Assembly: GCA_963721435.1 (NCBI GenBank)
Contig: CAVRJC010000012.1
Span: 248,001-312,000, forward strand
Length of the DNA stretch: 64,000 nt
DNA from: CAVRJC01 sp963721435
GTDB taxonomy: Bacteria; Actinomycetota; Acidimicrobiia; IMCC26256; DASPTH01
Direction of reading: 5' to 3'
Position numbers and translations under genes: made by a program. Shown in pieces: positions 33,931-43,128 of this stretch (its first letter is position 1; the number at the start of each line of letters is the position of its first letter). Below the pieces are notes generated by a model. The model saw only the letters and a program-made list of their open reading frames with translations. It searched no databases and was not told the origin of the DNA.

Positions 33931-35067
33931 TCACCCGTCGGCCAGCGCGCGGCCGATGACCTCGCCGGTCGCGCGCGCTTCGACGAGGAACCCGTCGTGC
34001 CCGGAGATCGTCTCCACCACGATGATGGCCGAAGCCGACGGGATCAGCTCACCCGAGCTCCTGCTGCAGGCGGATCGGGTAGAGCCAGTCCGACGACATC
34101 CCGGCGATGGTGGCCTTGGCGGTGACACGTGCCAACGCGGGCGCCGATCCCGCCCCGACCACGGCCCGACGTCGTAGTGGTTCATCGCCTCCGACAGGGC
34201 CAGGTACGTGTTGGCGTCGAACCGTCGAGCGAGCTTCTCGCCGTGGTAGTCGAGGTACGACTCCACCGCGTACCGGCCGCCGACGAGTGGGTCCTCGCCC
34301 TCCTGGTGGTTGCGCCCGAACCGAGCCGCGAGCTCCAGCTCCGATCGGTAGCTGATCTGGCCGATCCCGCGCGCGATCGACAGGCCGACGTGCGGGCCGT
34401 CGCCGGGCTCGGCGTCGTAGTAGTCACCGCCCCGCCACTTCAGGTCGGAGCGGATCGCGCGCATCTGGACGCTGCTGAACGCGATCTGCTCGGCGGTCGC
34501 CTGCGCACCCACCGAGATGACGACCGCGCGCGCGACGCGCTCGGGTGTGCCGACGGCCCACTCGAGCACGCGCATGCCACCCATCGAGCCGCCGACGACC
34601 GCGTACCAGCGGTCGATGCCCAGCGCGTCGGCGAGCGCGACCTCGAGCGCGACCTGGTCGCGGATCGTGGTGCGCGGGAAACGCGAGCCGTACGGACGGC
34701 CGTCGGCCGGATGCGCCGACGACGGGCCGGTGGTGCCCTGACAACCGCCGAGCACGTTCGGGCACACGACGAACAGCCGGTTCGTGTCGATCGCCGCACC
34801 CGGCCCGATGGTGCCGTCCCACCAGCCGACGTCACCGTGCCCGGGCCCCGAGCCACCGGTCGCATGGCTGTCGCCGGTGAGCGCATGCAGCACGAGGACC
34901 GCGTTCGACGCGTCGGGCGCGAGCGTGCCCCACGTCTCGTACGCGACGGTCACGGTGTCGAGGCGCCCACCCGTCTCGAGCGCGAGCCCGTCGTCGAACG
35001 TGAGGAACTGACGACGACCCGGCGGATCGCCCTCGCGCCAGGCGCCGCTCGCGGGCAAGTCACTCAT
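33931..35067 (-). CDS. metX: Homoserine O-acetyltransferase (MetX), three frame breaks near the C-terminus
   Basis: About 377 residues. Alpha/beta-hydrolase acyltransferase making O-acetyl-homoserine in methionine synthesis. The nucleophile S161 is in VVGGSMGGMRVLEWA; the oxyanion region is LVLHALTGDSHATGG; the product-side His is in ETISGHDGFLVEA. Three single extra bases near 34180, 34150 and 34055 interrupt GRGRGGIGA / ALARVTAKATIAGMSSDWLY / PIRLQQELGELIPSA and together restore the frame, so the end of the protein is again in register. It lies 39 bases downstream of metY, a standard methionine operon. Confidence 0.92.
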   Translation of the reverse strand: MSDLPASGAWREGDPPGRRQFLTFDDGLALETGGRLDTVTVAYETWGTLAPDASNAVLVLHALTGDSHATGGSGPGHGDVGWWDGTIGPGAAIDTNRLFVVCPNVLGGCQGTTGPSSAHPADGRPYGSRFPRTTIRDQVALEVALADALGIDRWYAVVGGSMGGMRVLEWAVGTPERVARAVVISVGAQATAEQIAFSSVQMRAIRSDLKWRGGDYYDAEPGDGPHVGLSIARGIGQISYRSELELAARFGRNHQEGEDPLVGGRYAVESYLDYHGEKLARRFDANTYLALSEAMNHYDVGPWSGRDRRPRWHVSPPRPPSPGCRRTGSTRSACSRSSGELIPSASAIIVVETISGHDGFLVEARATGEVIGRALADG

Positions 35068-35106
35068 GATGTGGGCACTCGTGATCCGATGGCATGCGGA
35101 TGCGGG

Positions 35107-36408
35107 TCAGGAGCCCTTCGCGGCGCGGAAGCCGGCTTCGAGGTCGGCGAGGATGTCGTCGAGGCTCTCGATCCCGACCGACAGGCGCACGAGGTCGGGC
35201 GTGACGCCGGTGGAGTACTGCTCGTCGGGCTCCAGCTGCGAGTGCGTCGTGCTTGCCGGGTGGATGGCGAGGCTGCGCACGTCACCCACGTTGGCGAGGT
35301 GGCTGTGCAGCTCGAGCGCGTCGACGAACTGCCGACCCGCCTCGAGCCCGCCAGTGATCCCGAACGCCACGATCGCGCCCTGGCCGCGCGGCAGGTAGCG
35401 CTGTGCACGCGCGTGCCACGGGCTCGACTCGAGGCCGGGGTACTTGACCCACTCCACTTCGTCGCGGGCCTCGAGCCACTGCGCGACCGCGAGCGCGTTC
35501 TGCGAGTGGCGCTCCATCCGCAGGCTGAGTGTCTCGAGCCCCTGGAGGAAGAGGAACGCATTGAACGGCGAGATCGCCGGGCCGATGTCACGCTGGTACT
35601 GCAGGCGGCACTTCAAGATGTACTGGGCCGGACGCAACGGTTCGGGAAGCTGCGAGAACACGAGTCCGTGGTAGCTGGGGTCGGGCTCGGTGAAACCGGG
35701 GAAGCGGCCACTCGCGACGTAGTCGAACTTGCCGCCGTCGACGATGATCCCGCCGATCGACGTGCCGTGCCCGCCGATGAACTTCGTCGCTGAGTGCGTG
35801 ATGATGTCGGCGCCCCACTGCAATGGCTGCGCGAGAAACGGTGACGCGAGAGTGTTGTCGATGACGAGGGGAACGCCGATGTCGTGCGCGATCGACGACA
35901 CACCTTCGAGGTCGAAGATGTCGCCCTTCGGGTTGCCGATGATCTCGCCGTAGAAGGCCTTGGTGTTGGGTCGGGCCGCGGCGCGCCACGAGTCGAGGTC
36001 GTCGGGGTCGTCGACGAAGCTGACTTCGATACCGAGCTTCGGGAACGTGTAGTGCAGCTGGTTGTAGGTCCCGCCGTAGAGCGAAGCGGACGACACGATG
36101 TGACCGCCGTTCTCGGCCAGGTTCAACAACGCCTCCGCCTGCGAGGCCTGGCCGCTCGCGACTGCGAGCGCGCCGACCCCGCCTTCGAGCGCGGCGACTC
36201 GGTCCTCGAACACCGCCTGCGTCGGGTTCATGATCCGCGTGTAGATGTTGCCGAGCTCCTCGAGGCCGAAGAGCGCGGCCGCGTGCGCGGTGTCGCGGAA
36301 CACGAAGCTGGTGGTCTGGTAGATCGGCACCGCGCGGGCGCCGGTGGTCGGGTCGGGCACCGCGCCTGCGTGCACCTGCTTGGTCTCGAATCCCCAGTCC
36401 TCTGACAT
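35107..36408 (-). CDS. metY: O-acetylhomoserine sulfhydrylase (MetY), PLP-dependent
   Basis: 433 residues, the usual length. Cys/Met metabolism PLP family: YQTTSFVFRDT, NIYTRIMNPTQAVFEDRVAA, cofactor Asp184 in LVIDNTLASPFL, and the Schiff-base lysine K209 in IITHSATKFIGGHG. The long form with MTPEAT-like TEPDPSYHGLVF insert distinguishes MetY from cystathionine gamma-synthase. It converts O-acetyl-homoserine and sulfide into homocysteine. A GAGAGGAG ribosome site precedes the ATG. The 78-base upstream gap is too short for a full SAM riboswitch and none was recognised. Followed by metX. Confidence 0.95.
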   Translation of the reverse strand: MSEDWGFETKQVHAGAVPDPTTGARAVPIYQTTSFVFRDTAHAAALFGLEELGNIYTRIMNPTQAVFEDRVAALEGGVGALAVASGQASQAEALLNLAENGGHIVSSASLYGGTYNQLHYTFPKLGIEVSFVDDPDDLDSWRAAARPNTKAFYGEIIGNPKGDIFDLEGVSSIAHDIGVPLVIDNTLASPFLAQPLQWGADIITHSATKFIGGHGTSIGGIIVDGGKFDYVASGRFPGFTEPDPSYHGLVFSQLPEPLRPAQYILKCRLQYQRDIGPAISPFNAFLFLQGLETLSLRMERHSQNALAVAQWLEARDEVEWVKYPGLESSPWHARAQRYLPRGQGAIVAFGITGGLEAGRQFVDALELHSHLANVGDVRSLAIHPASTTHSQLEPDEQYSTGVTPDLVRLSVGIESLDDILADLEAGFRAAKGS

Positions 36409-36486
36409 TCCGATCTCCTCTCGGATTCTTTCGGCGCCGACCTTGTGTCCGTCGATCTACGTCGAACAGTGGCGAATGGTTTGCGG

Positions 36487-37224
36487 TCAGGCCGACAAGC
36501 CGGTGATGAGCTCCCAGTGCATGGTCCACGCGACGGCTTGCGGCGGCCCACCGTGCAGGCCGCCGTCGGGTGCGGCGTCGGCCTCGCCGCCGGGCGGCGA
36601 CACGAAGATCGTCTGGTACGGAGGCGTCGGCGAGATCCCCGGCTCCCCCACCCCGGCGAACGCGGCGATGGCGTCGTCGACGGTGCCGTCGGTCTCGAAC
36701 AACGCGAGATGACGACCGCCACCCTTGCCGTCGGGATCGCCGGTGAAGCACGCGTGCGACAGGTGCGTGCCTTCGCGCGCCATCACGTCGTCGAGGCCGG
36801 ACTGCGTGAGCCACACGCGCGGGTCGGTGATCTCGTTCGGGAAGCGCCAGTCGGACTGCACGGTCGTGAGCGTCGTCGTGTCGGCGCGGCCGTCGCCCTC
36901 GGTCGGCACGTTCAGCATCATCGTCGCCCAGATCACGCCCGAGATGCCGTCGGTGATGCGGCCACGGCTCTTCAGCTCTTCCGCGCGGGGGTGGATGTAG
37001 GCCCACGCGTCCGCCTCCGACCGGTAGTCGCCGTCCCACAGGTTCACGTAGTGGGCGGGGCAGTAGCCGGGGCCGACCGCGTGGTAGCGCCGCATCTTGT
37101 GGAACGAGCCGTTCTCGAGCGCGTCGGGGCCGTGGACCTCGTCGTACCAGCGGTTGAACTCCGCAACGTGTTCGGGGGGCGGCTCGCACACCACGACGAA
37201 CAGGGTCGATGCAACTGGGCGCAC
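36487..37224 (-). CDS. Hypothetical EthD-like/dimeric alpha-beta barrel protein
   Basis: 245 residues from a GTG at 37222-37224 preceded by GGGGGAT. Starts STLFVVVCEPPPEHVAEFNR then WYDEVHGPDALENG, a pattern typical of EthD-type small barrel proteins, and has a second half beginning HLSHACFTGDPDGKGGGRHL. Both halves look like repeats of one ferredoxin-like domain. It shares the NRWY motif with the 14545 gene. Such proteins are often found with P450 or degradation genes; role unknown. It is followed by metY and preceded by the NTF2-like gene, all on the minus strand. Confidence 0.65.
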   Translation of the reverse strand: MRPVASTLFVVVCEPPPEHVAEFNRWYDEVHGPDALENGSFHKMRRYHAVGPGYCPAHYVNLWDGDYRSEADAWAYIHPRAEELKSRGRITDGISGVIWATMMLNVPTEGDGRADTTTLTTVQSDWRFPNEITDPRVWLTQSGLDDVMAREGTHLSHACFTGDPDGKGGGRHLALFETDGTVDDAIAAFAGVGEPGISPTPPYQTIFVSPPGGEADAAPDGGLHGGPPQAVAWTMHWELITGLSA

Positions 37225-37234
37225 GGGGATCCCC

Positions 37235-37702
37235 CTAGGTGCTCTGATTCAATCGGCCGGAATCGAGAGGATTGTCGCGGAGATGGTTGGTGAGGTCGCC
37301 GACGAGGTCGCCGTGGATGACCCGCTCGTGGAAGCGCCACGCGCCGTCGGCCTTCTCGAACGCATCGTGGTAGCGCCCCGCGATCACGGGCTGCAACGGC
37401 AGGTCGGGCGTGGCCTGGAGCACCGTGAAGTACGACCGGGCAGTGGCCCGCAGGCCGGTGTCGTCGAACTCGAGGATGGTGTTGGTCGTGACGTGCTTGG
37501 TGCGCAGGGTGCCGTCGTCGTAGGTGCGGTCGTGCTTGGCCTTGAGCGCGTACACCTCGTCGTAGCCGAAGTGCGACTGCCCGCCCGCGACGATGTAGCT
37601 GGAGTGGCGGAACAGCTCGGCAACACCCACGAAGTCGGCTGCGTCCTGCAACTCGCAGTAGCGGTGCAGCAGGTTCAGGATCTGGCGCTCGTCGGAAAGC
37701 AT
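37235..37702 (-). CDS. SnoaL/NTF2-like protein
   Basis: 155 residues from the ATG at 37702. Starts MLSDERQILNLLHRYCELQD, a helix typical of SnoaL_4-type NTF2-like proteins, then SYIVAGGQSHFGYDEVYALK, RTKHVTTNTILEFDD with the His often found in these pockets, and VIAGRYHDAFEKADGAWRFH near the end. The fold occurs as ring-hydroxylating dioxygenase beta subunits, ketosteroid-isomerase-like enzymes and binding proteins; no catalytic pair can be assigned here. It diverges from the amidohydrolase at 37734 across 31 bases, so the two promoters must overlap. Confidence 0.75.
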   Translation of the reverse strand: MLSDERQILNLLHRYCELQDAADFVGVAELFRHSSYIVAGGQSHFGYDEVYALKAKHDRTYDDGTLRTKHVTTNTILEFDDTGLRATARSYFTVLQATPDLPLQPVIAGRYHDAFEKADGAWRFHERVIHGDLVGDLTNHLRDNPLDSGRLNQST

Positions 37703-37719
37703 GATCGGCACGGCCTGTC

Positions 37720-37725
37720 TAGCAT
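37720..37725 (+). promoter_or_regulatory. Probable -10 box of leaderless amidohydrolase gene
   Basis: TAGCAT eight bases before the ATG at 37734, within the 31-base divergent gap. Confidence 0.45.
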
Positions 37726-37733
37726 GACCCCCG

Positions 37734-39012
37734 ATGGCTGGTACAGGGAGCACAGGGATTCGACTCGACGAGATGGAGACCCGCGAGGGCTTCATGGTGA
37801 GCCAGAAGCCGGAGACGGTCACGCTGCTCCCCGATCCCCCGCAGGCGAAGCGTCACTTCCCCGTGATCTCGGCCGACGACCACCTCATCGAGCCCGCGGG
37901 CATGTTCGAAGGCCGGGTGCCGGCCAAGTTCGCCGACCTCGCGCCGCGCATCGTCGTCGGCGACGACGGCAGCGAGTCGTGGCTCTACGACGGGCAGGTG
38001 AACCCGAACGTCGGGCTCGCCGCGGTCGCCGGCCGTCCGATCGAGGAGTGCACCTACGACCCGGTGCGCTACGACGAGATGCGGCCCGGGAACTACGACA
38101 TCCACGCGCGCATCCACGACATGGACATCGACGGTGTGTACGCGTCGGTGAACTTCCCGTCCGCGCTGCCGGGGTTCTGCGGTCACCGCCTGCAACTCGG
38201 CATCAGCGACCCCGAGCTCGCGCTCGCGGTGGTGCGGGCGTCGAACGACTGGCACCTCGAAGACTGGGCGGGCGCCTACCCCGACCGCATCATCCCGTGC
38301 CAGATCCCGTGGCTGCTCGACCCCGAGGTCGCGGCCGACGAGATCCGGCGCAACGCGGCGCGCGGGTTCAAGGCGGTGTCGTTCTCGGAGAACCCGGAGC
38401 CGCTCGGCCTCCCGTCGATCCACACCGGCTACTGGGACCCGCTGCTCCGCGGCGTGCGAGGAGACCGACACCGTCGTGTGCCTGCACGTCGGGTCGTCGG
38501 GTGCCACGCCCACCACGTCGAGCGACGCGCCCGGTGACGCGATCGGCGTGCTGTTCTTCGGCGTCGCGATGTTCGCCGCCGTCGACTGGCTCTACTCGAA
38601 GATCCCGGTGCGCTTCCCGAACCTGAAGATCGTGCTCGCCGAAGGCGGCGTCGGATGGGTGGCCGGCCTCCTCGACCGCCTCGACCACGTCGGCAAGTAC
38701 CAGGCGATCTACGGCACGTGGGAGGGCATCGACCTCTCGCCGCGCGAGGTGATGCAGCGCAACTTCTGGTTCTGCTCGCTCGAAGACGACGCCGCGTTCG
38801 ACGTGCGCGACCACATCGGCGTCGAGCACATCCTCGTGGAGACCGACTACCCGCACCTCGACGGCACGTGGCCGCACACGCAGGAGCTCCTGTGGCGCCA
38901 GCTCGGGAAGCTCCCGAGCGCCGACATGCGCAAGATCGCATGGGAGAACGCGGCGAACCTGTTCCGTCACCCGGTACCCGCGTCCGTGGCCGCGGATCCC
39001 GACAGCTTCTGA
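37734..39012 (+). CDS. Amidohydrolase family 2 metal-dependent hydrolase, one frame break
   Basis: 425 residues after removing one base near 38450 (CGCGGCGTGC should read CGCGCGTGC, giving LLRACEETDTVVCLHVG). N-terminal metal segment ISADDHLIEPAGMFEGRV, then YDIHARIHDMDIDGVYASVN, AVSFSENPEPLGLPSIHTGY, RFPNLKIVLAEGGVGWVAGL and ILVETDYPHLDGTWPHT carrying the C-terminal ligand Asp. It is a close paralog of the gene at 41836 (same length class, most blocks shared) and heads the plus-strand run reaching to 45 kb. Confidence 0.87.
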
Positions 39013-39048
39013 AAGCAGGGCCCGTCCTTTGCGAACAAGCCTGGTCAG

Positions 39049-40722
39049 ATGAGCGCAGACCTGGTCATCCGCAACGGCGTCGTCGTCGACGGCACCGGCG
39101 CCCCCGCCCGCCGCGCTGACGTCGCCATCGACGATGGCCGCATCGTCGCGGTGGGCGACGGCCTGAGCGGCGACGACGTCATCGACGCCGAGGGGCAAGT
39201 CGTCGCCCCCGGCTTCATCGACATTCACACCCACTACGACGCGCAGGTGTTCTGGGACCCCGCGCTGTCGTCGTCGTGCTGGCACGGCGTCACGTCGGTG
39301 ATCGCCGGCAACTGCGGCTTCTCCATCGCACCGACGCGGCCCGAGCACCGGCGCGCGATCGTCAGCACGCTGCACGCGGTCGAAGACATGTCGGAGCGCA
39401 TGCTCGAGGCGGGGATCAACTGGGACTTCGAGACCTTCGACGAGTACCTGAAGCTGGTGGAGCACGCCGGCACGGTGTTGAACTTCGGCTGCTACGTCGG
39501 CCACAGCCCCGTGCGGCTGTTCGTCATGGGCGACGAGGGCTACGAGCGCGAAGCGAGCCCCGACGAGATCGAGGCCATGCGCGTGGTCGTCGCCGACGCG
39601 ATGCGCGCGGGCGCGCTCGGGTTCGCGTCGAGCTTCTCGGCGAACCACCGCGGCGACCGCGGCCTGCCGGTGCCGTCACGCAACGGGACGGCCGAGGAGT
39701 TCGTGCGGATCGCGTCGGTGCTCGGCGAGCTCGAGTCCGGCGTCGTCTGTTACGCACCGGGCATCCCGGTGTCGTACCTCGACAGCTACGAGCTGCAACC
39801 GCGCATCGGCCGTCCGCTCATGTGGACGCCCATGCTGTCGAGCTACCCGGTCAAGGACCACCACCTGCTGATGGAGCAGCACGCCGACGGGCGCGCCGCG
39901 GGCGCCGACGTGTACGCGCAGGTCACCTGCCTGCCGCTCAAGGTGCAGATCCAGATGACCAACCCCTACTACTTCCGCACCGCGCCGACGTTCCTCGAGC
40001 TCACCAGCCACCCGGTATCGGAGTTCCCACGGTACTACGCCGACCCCGCGTGGCGCGCCGCCGCGGCGGCCGAGGTCCCCGACTGCAAGCCGCCGGTCGA
40101 CTGGACCAAGTTCTTCGTCGCCGAGTCCGAGGCGAACGCGCAGCTCATCGGGCGCAGCGTCGCCTCGATCGCGGCCGAGCGCGCGTGCACCGAGGTCGAC
40201 GTGCTGTGCGACCTCGCGCTGGCCGAGAACCTCCAGACCCGCTTCCTCGCGGTGCTCGGCAACGACGACCGCGGTGCCGTCACCGACATCATGATGCAGG
40301 ACGGCGCGGTGTTCGGGCAGTCCGACGCCGGCGCGCACGTCGCGCAGCTGTGCGACGCCAACATGCCCACCGAGCTGCTCGCGCACTGGGTGCGCGACGG
40401 CGGCGAGTTCACGCTCGAGCACGCGATCCACAAGCTCACCGCCGAGCTCGCCGACCTGTTCGAGCTGCACGACCGCGGGCGCATCGCCGAAGGCGCGGCC
40501 GCCGACATCGTGGTGTTCGACCCCGAGACCGTCGATCCCGGCCCGCTGCGGCGCGTGCGCGACCTCCCCGGCGACGAGGAGCGACTGATCGCGGAAGAGC
40601 CCACGGGAGTCGAGCACGTGCTCGTGAACGGTGTTGCGATCACCAGCCACGGCGAGTCGCGCGCGACCACCATGACCGAACGACCGGGCACGGTGCTGCG
40701 GGCGCGCGTCGGGGCCGCGTGA
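39049..40722 (+). CDS. N-acyl-D-amino-acid deacylase (D-aminoacylase) family
   Basis: 557 residues, intact. LVIRNGVVVDGTGAPARRAD, then the metal motif FIDIHTHYDAQVFWDPALS, GVTSVIAGNCGFSIAPTRPE, SFSANHRGDRGLPVPSR (substrate loop) and FGQSDAGAHVAQLCDANMP. Ends with the beta-sandwich AADIVVFDPETVDPGPL. A zinc-dependent amidohydrolase expected to cleave an N-acyl amide. It lies 36 bases after the amidohydrolase and its stop shares one base with the alcohol dehydrogenase start (TGATG), so these act as an operon. Confidence 0.9.
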   Translation: MSADLVIRNGVVVDGTGAPARRADVAIDDGRIVAVGDGLSGDDVIDAEGQVVAPGFIDIHTHYDAQVFWDPALSSSCWHGVTSVIAGNCGFSIAPTRPEHRRAIVSTLHAVEDMSERMLEAGINWDFETFDEYLKLVEHAGTVLNFGCYVGHSPVRLFVMGDEGYEREASPDEIEAMRVVVADAMRAGALGFASSFSANHRGDRGLPVPSRNGTAEEFVRIASVLGELESGVVCYAPGIPVSYLDSYELQPRIGRPLMWTPMLSSYPVKDHHLLMEQHADGRAAGADVYAQVTCLPLKVQIQMTNPYYFRTAPTFLELTSHPVSEFPRYYADPAWRAAAAAEVPDCKPPVDWTKFFVAESEANAQLIGRSVASIAAERACTEVDVLCDLALAENLQTRFLAVLGNDDRGAVTDIMMQDGAVFGQSDAGAHVAQLCDANMPTELLAHWVRDGGEFTLEHAIHKLTAELADLFELHDRGRIAEGAAADIVVFDPETVDPGPLRRVRDLPGDEERLIAEEPTGVEHVLVNGVAITSHGESRATTMTERPGTVLRARVGAA

Positions 40723-41819
40723 TGCGGGCGGCGGTCTGTTACGCGCCCCACGACATCCGCGTCGAAGACATCGACGACCCCACGCCCGGCGTGGGCGAGG
40801 TGAAGGTGAGGATCGGTGCGGTGGGCGTGTGCCACACCGACATGAACTACTTCCTCGGCGCGGTGCCCGTGCCGATGCCCGTGGTCCTCGGGCACGAGGG
40901 CGCGGGAGTGGTCGTCGAGACCGGGCCCGGCGTCGAGGCGCTCGAGGTCGGCGACCACGTGATCTGCTCGATCATCGGTCCGTGCGAGCACTGCTTCCAG
41001 TGCCTCCACGACAACCCGGGATTGTGCGAGAACGCGCCGTTCTTCACCGGCACGATGCTCGACGGCACCACCCGCCTGTCGAAGGCGGGAGAGCCGATCC
41101 ACACGTTGCACTACCAGGGCTCGTACGCGGAGTACGCCGTCGTGCCCGAGCGCTTCGTGGTGCCGATCCCGCCCGACGTCCCGCTCGACGTCGTGTGCGG
41201 CCTCGCGTGCGGTGCGAGCACCGGCCTCGGCGCCGCGCTCGTGCGCGCCGATGTGCAACCGGGCTCCCGCGTCATCGTCGTGGGCGCCGGTGGTGTCGGC
41301 CTCTCCACCATGATGGGCGCGCAGCTCGCGGGCGCCACCACGATCGTCGCGGTCGACGTCGTGGACGGGAAGCTCACCAAGGCACGCGAGCTCGGGCTCG
41401 CCACCCACGGCATCAACTCGTCGACGACCGATGCGGTGGCCGCGATCCTCGAGCTCACCGACGGCCGCGGCGCCGACTACGGCTTCGACGCGGCAGGGGT
41501 CACCGGCACCCTCGACCTCGTGATCGCGGCAACGCGCGCGGGTGCCACCTGTGTCGTGATCGGGCGTTCGATGGAAGCAGTCGTCGTGAATCTCGACACG
41601 CGCGCGTTGCTCCGTGAGCGCGTGATCACGGGCACCTACGGCGGCTCGATCCATCCCCGTCGCCACATCCCGGAGTTCCTCGAGCTGTACCGCCAGGGTC
41701 GCCTCGACCTCGGCGCGATCCTCGACACGCGCTACAAGCTCGATGAGATCGCACAGGCCTTCGACGACCTTCACCACGGACGCGTCACGCGCGGCGTCGT
41801 GATCATGGACGAATCGTGA
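40722..41819 (+). CDS. Zinc-dependent alcohol dehydrogenase (MDR family)
   Basis: 365 residues. Medium-chain dehydrogenase: catalytic zinc ligand Cys in GAVGVCHTDMNYFLG, GHEGAGVVVETGPGVE with the second ligand, four-Cys structural zinc lobe CEHCFQCLHDNPGLC, and the NAD motif VIVVGAGGVGLSTMMG followed by the acidic residue in IVAVDVVDGKL. It resembles class-III/benzyl-alcohol-type enzymes and likely oxidises a primary alcohol to an aldehyde, which the aldehyde dehydrogenase two genes downstream could take further. Translationally coupled to the D-aminoacylase upstream. Confidence 0.92.
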   Translation: MRAAVCYAPHDIRVEDIDDPTPGVGEVKVRIGAVGVCHTDMNYFLGAVPVPMPVVLGHEGAGVVVETGPGVEALEVGDHVICSIIGPCEHCFQCLHDNPGLCENAPFFTGTMLDGTTRLSKAGEPIHTLHYQGSYAEYAVVPERFVVPIPPDVPLDVVCGLACGASTGLGAALVRADVQPGSRVIVVGAGGVGLSTMMGAQLAGATTIVAVDVVDGKLTKARELGLATHGINSSTTDAVAAILELTDGRGADYGFDAAGVTGTLDLVIAATRAGATCVVIGRSMEAVVVNLDTRALLRERVITGTYGGSIHPRRHIPEFLELYRQGRLDLGAILDTRYKLDEIAQAFDDLHHGRVTRGVVIMDES

Positions 41820-41835
41820 GAGCGGGAGCATCCGC

Positions 41836-43109
41836 ATGACCAGTTCCATCAGCTTCGACGAGATCGAGAGCCGCGAGGGCTTCTTCAAGACCAAGGGGAA
41901 GCCCGAGATCGTCGAATGGCTCCCCGAGCCCGAGCAGCAGGAGCGTCACGTCACGCTGATCTCGGTCGACGACCACCTTGTCGAGCCACCGACCATGTTC
42001 GAAGGGCGCGTCGAGGCCAAGTTCGCCGACCGCGCACCGCGTGTGATGATGGAGGACGACGGCCGCACCGAGTACTGGCTCTACGACGACCGTCAAGCAC
42101 TACAAGGTCGGCCTCAACGCGGTGGTCGGCAAGCCGTTGGAACAGCGCTCGTTCGAGCCCACGCGATTCGACGAGATGCGACGTGGCGCGTACGACATCC
42201 ACGCGCGCATCCACGACATGGACATCAACGGCATGTACGCGTCGGTGTGCTTCCCGTCGTCGCTCGCCGGGTTCTCGGGCCAGCGGTACCAGCTCGGCGT
42301 CAGCGATCCCGAGCTCGCGCGTGCGGTCGTGCGCGCGGCCAACGACTGGCAGCTCGAGGAGTGGGCGGGCACGTACCCGGGGCGCATCATCCCGTTGCAG
42401 ATCCCGTGGTTGCTCGACCCAGTCGAAGGCGCGCGAGGAGATCCGGCGCAACGCGGCGCGCGGCTTCCACGCGGTCACGTTCCCCGAGCTTCCCGAGAAG
42501 CTCGGGCTGCCGTCGCTGCACACCGGGTACTGGGACCCGTTCGTCGCCGCGTGCGAGGAGACGGAGACGGTGATCTGCCTGCACGTCGGCTCGTCGTCGT
42601 CGGCGCCGGCCACGTCGTCGGGAGCGCCGTCCGACACGGTCGGCGTGCTGTTCTTCGGCTGGGCGATGTTCGCGGCGGTCGACTGGCTCTACTCCAAGAT
42701 CCCGGTCCGCTTCCCCAACGTGAAGATCTGCCTCTCCGAGGGCGGCATCGGCTGGGTCGCGGGGCTGCTCGACCGGCTCGACCACGTCGGCAAGTACCAG
42801 GCGATCTTCGGCACGTGGAACGGCGTCGAGCTCACGCCGCGCGAGACGATGCAGCGCAACTTCTGGTTCTGCACCATCGACGACCTCGCAGGCCTGGAGC
42901 AGCGCCACCACATCGGTGTCGACCACCTGCTGCTCGAAGCCGACTACCCGCATCAAGACGGTACCTGGCCCGACACGCAGGCCATCGTGTGGTCGCAGAT
43001 CGGGTCGTTCCCGCGCGACGAGATCGAGCGGATGGCGTGGCGCAACGCGTCGGAGCTGTTCCACCATCCCGTGCCCGCGGCGGTGCAAGCCGACCCGAAC
43101 GCCTTCTGA
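41836..43109 (+). CDS. Amidohydrolase family 2 metal-dependent hydrolase, two frame breaks
   Basis: 423 residues after removing one base near 42090 (giving YDDVKHYKVGLNAVVGKP) and one near 42427 (LLDPVEAREEIRRNAARG). Metal segment ISVDDHLVEPPTMFEGRV, YDIHARIHDMDINGMYASV, ETETVICLHVGSSSSAP, RFPNVKICLSEGGIGWVAGL and LLLEADYPHQDGTWPDT. It is the near twin of the protein at 37734, indicating a duplication that flanks the deacylase and alcohol dehydrogenase. Both twins keep the metal residues, so both are probably active. Confidence 0.87.
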
Positions 43110-43128
43110 ACTTCGCCCGGGGGGAACC

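Noticed and set aside
34129..35793. 554-codon plus-strand open frame opposite metX and metY
   Set aside because: Antisense shadow: the minus strand carries both enzymes with catalytic residues.
36409..36486. Possible SAM riboswitch before metY
   Set aside because: Only 78 bases separate the genes and no SAM-I, SAM-II or SAM-IV core sequence is recognisable.
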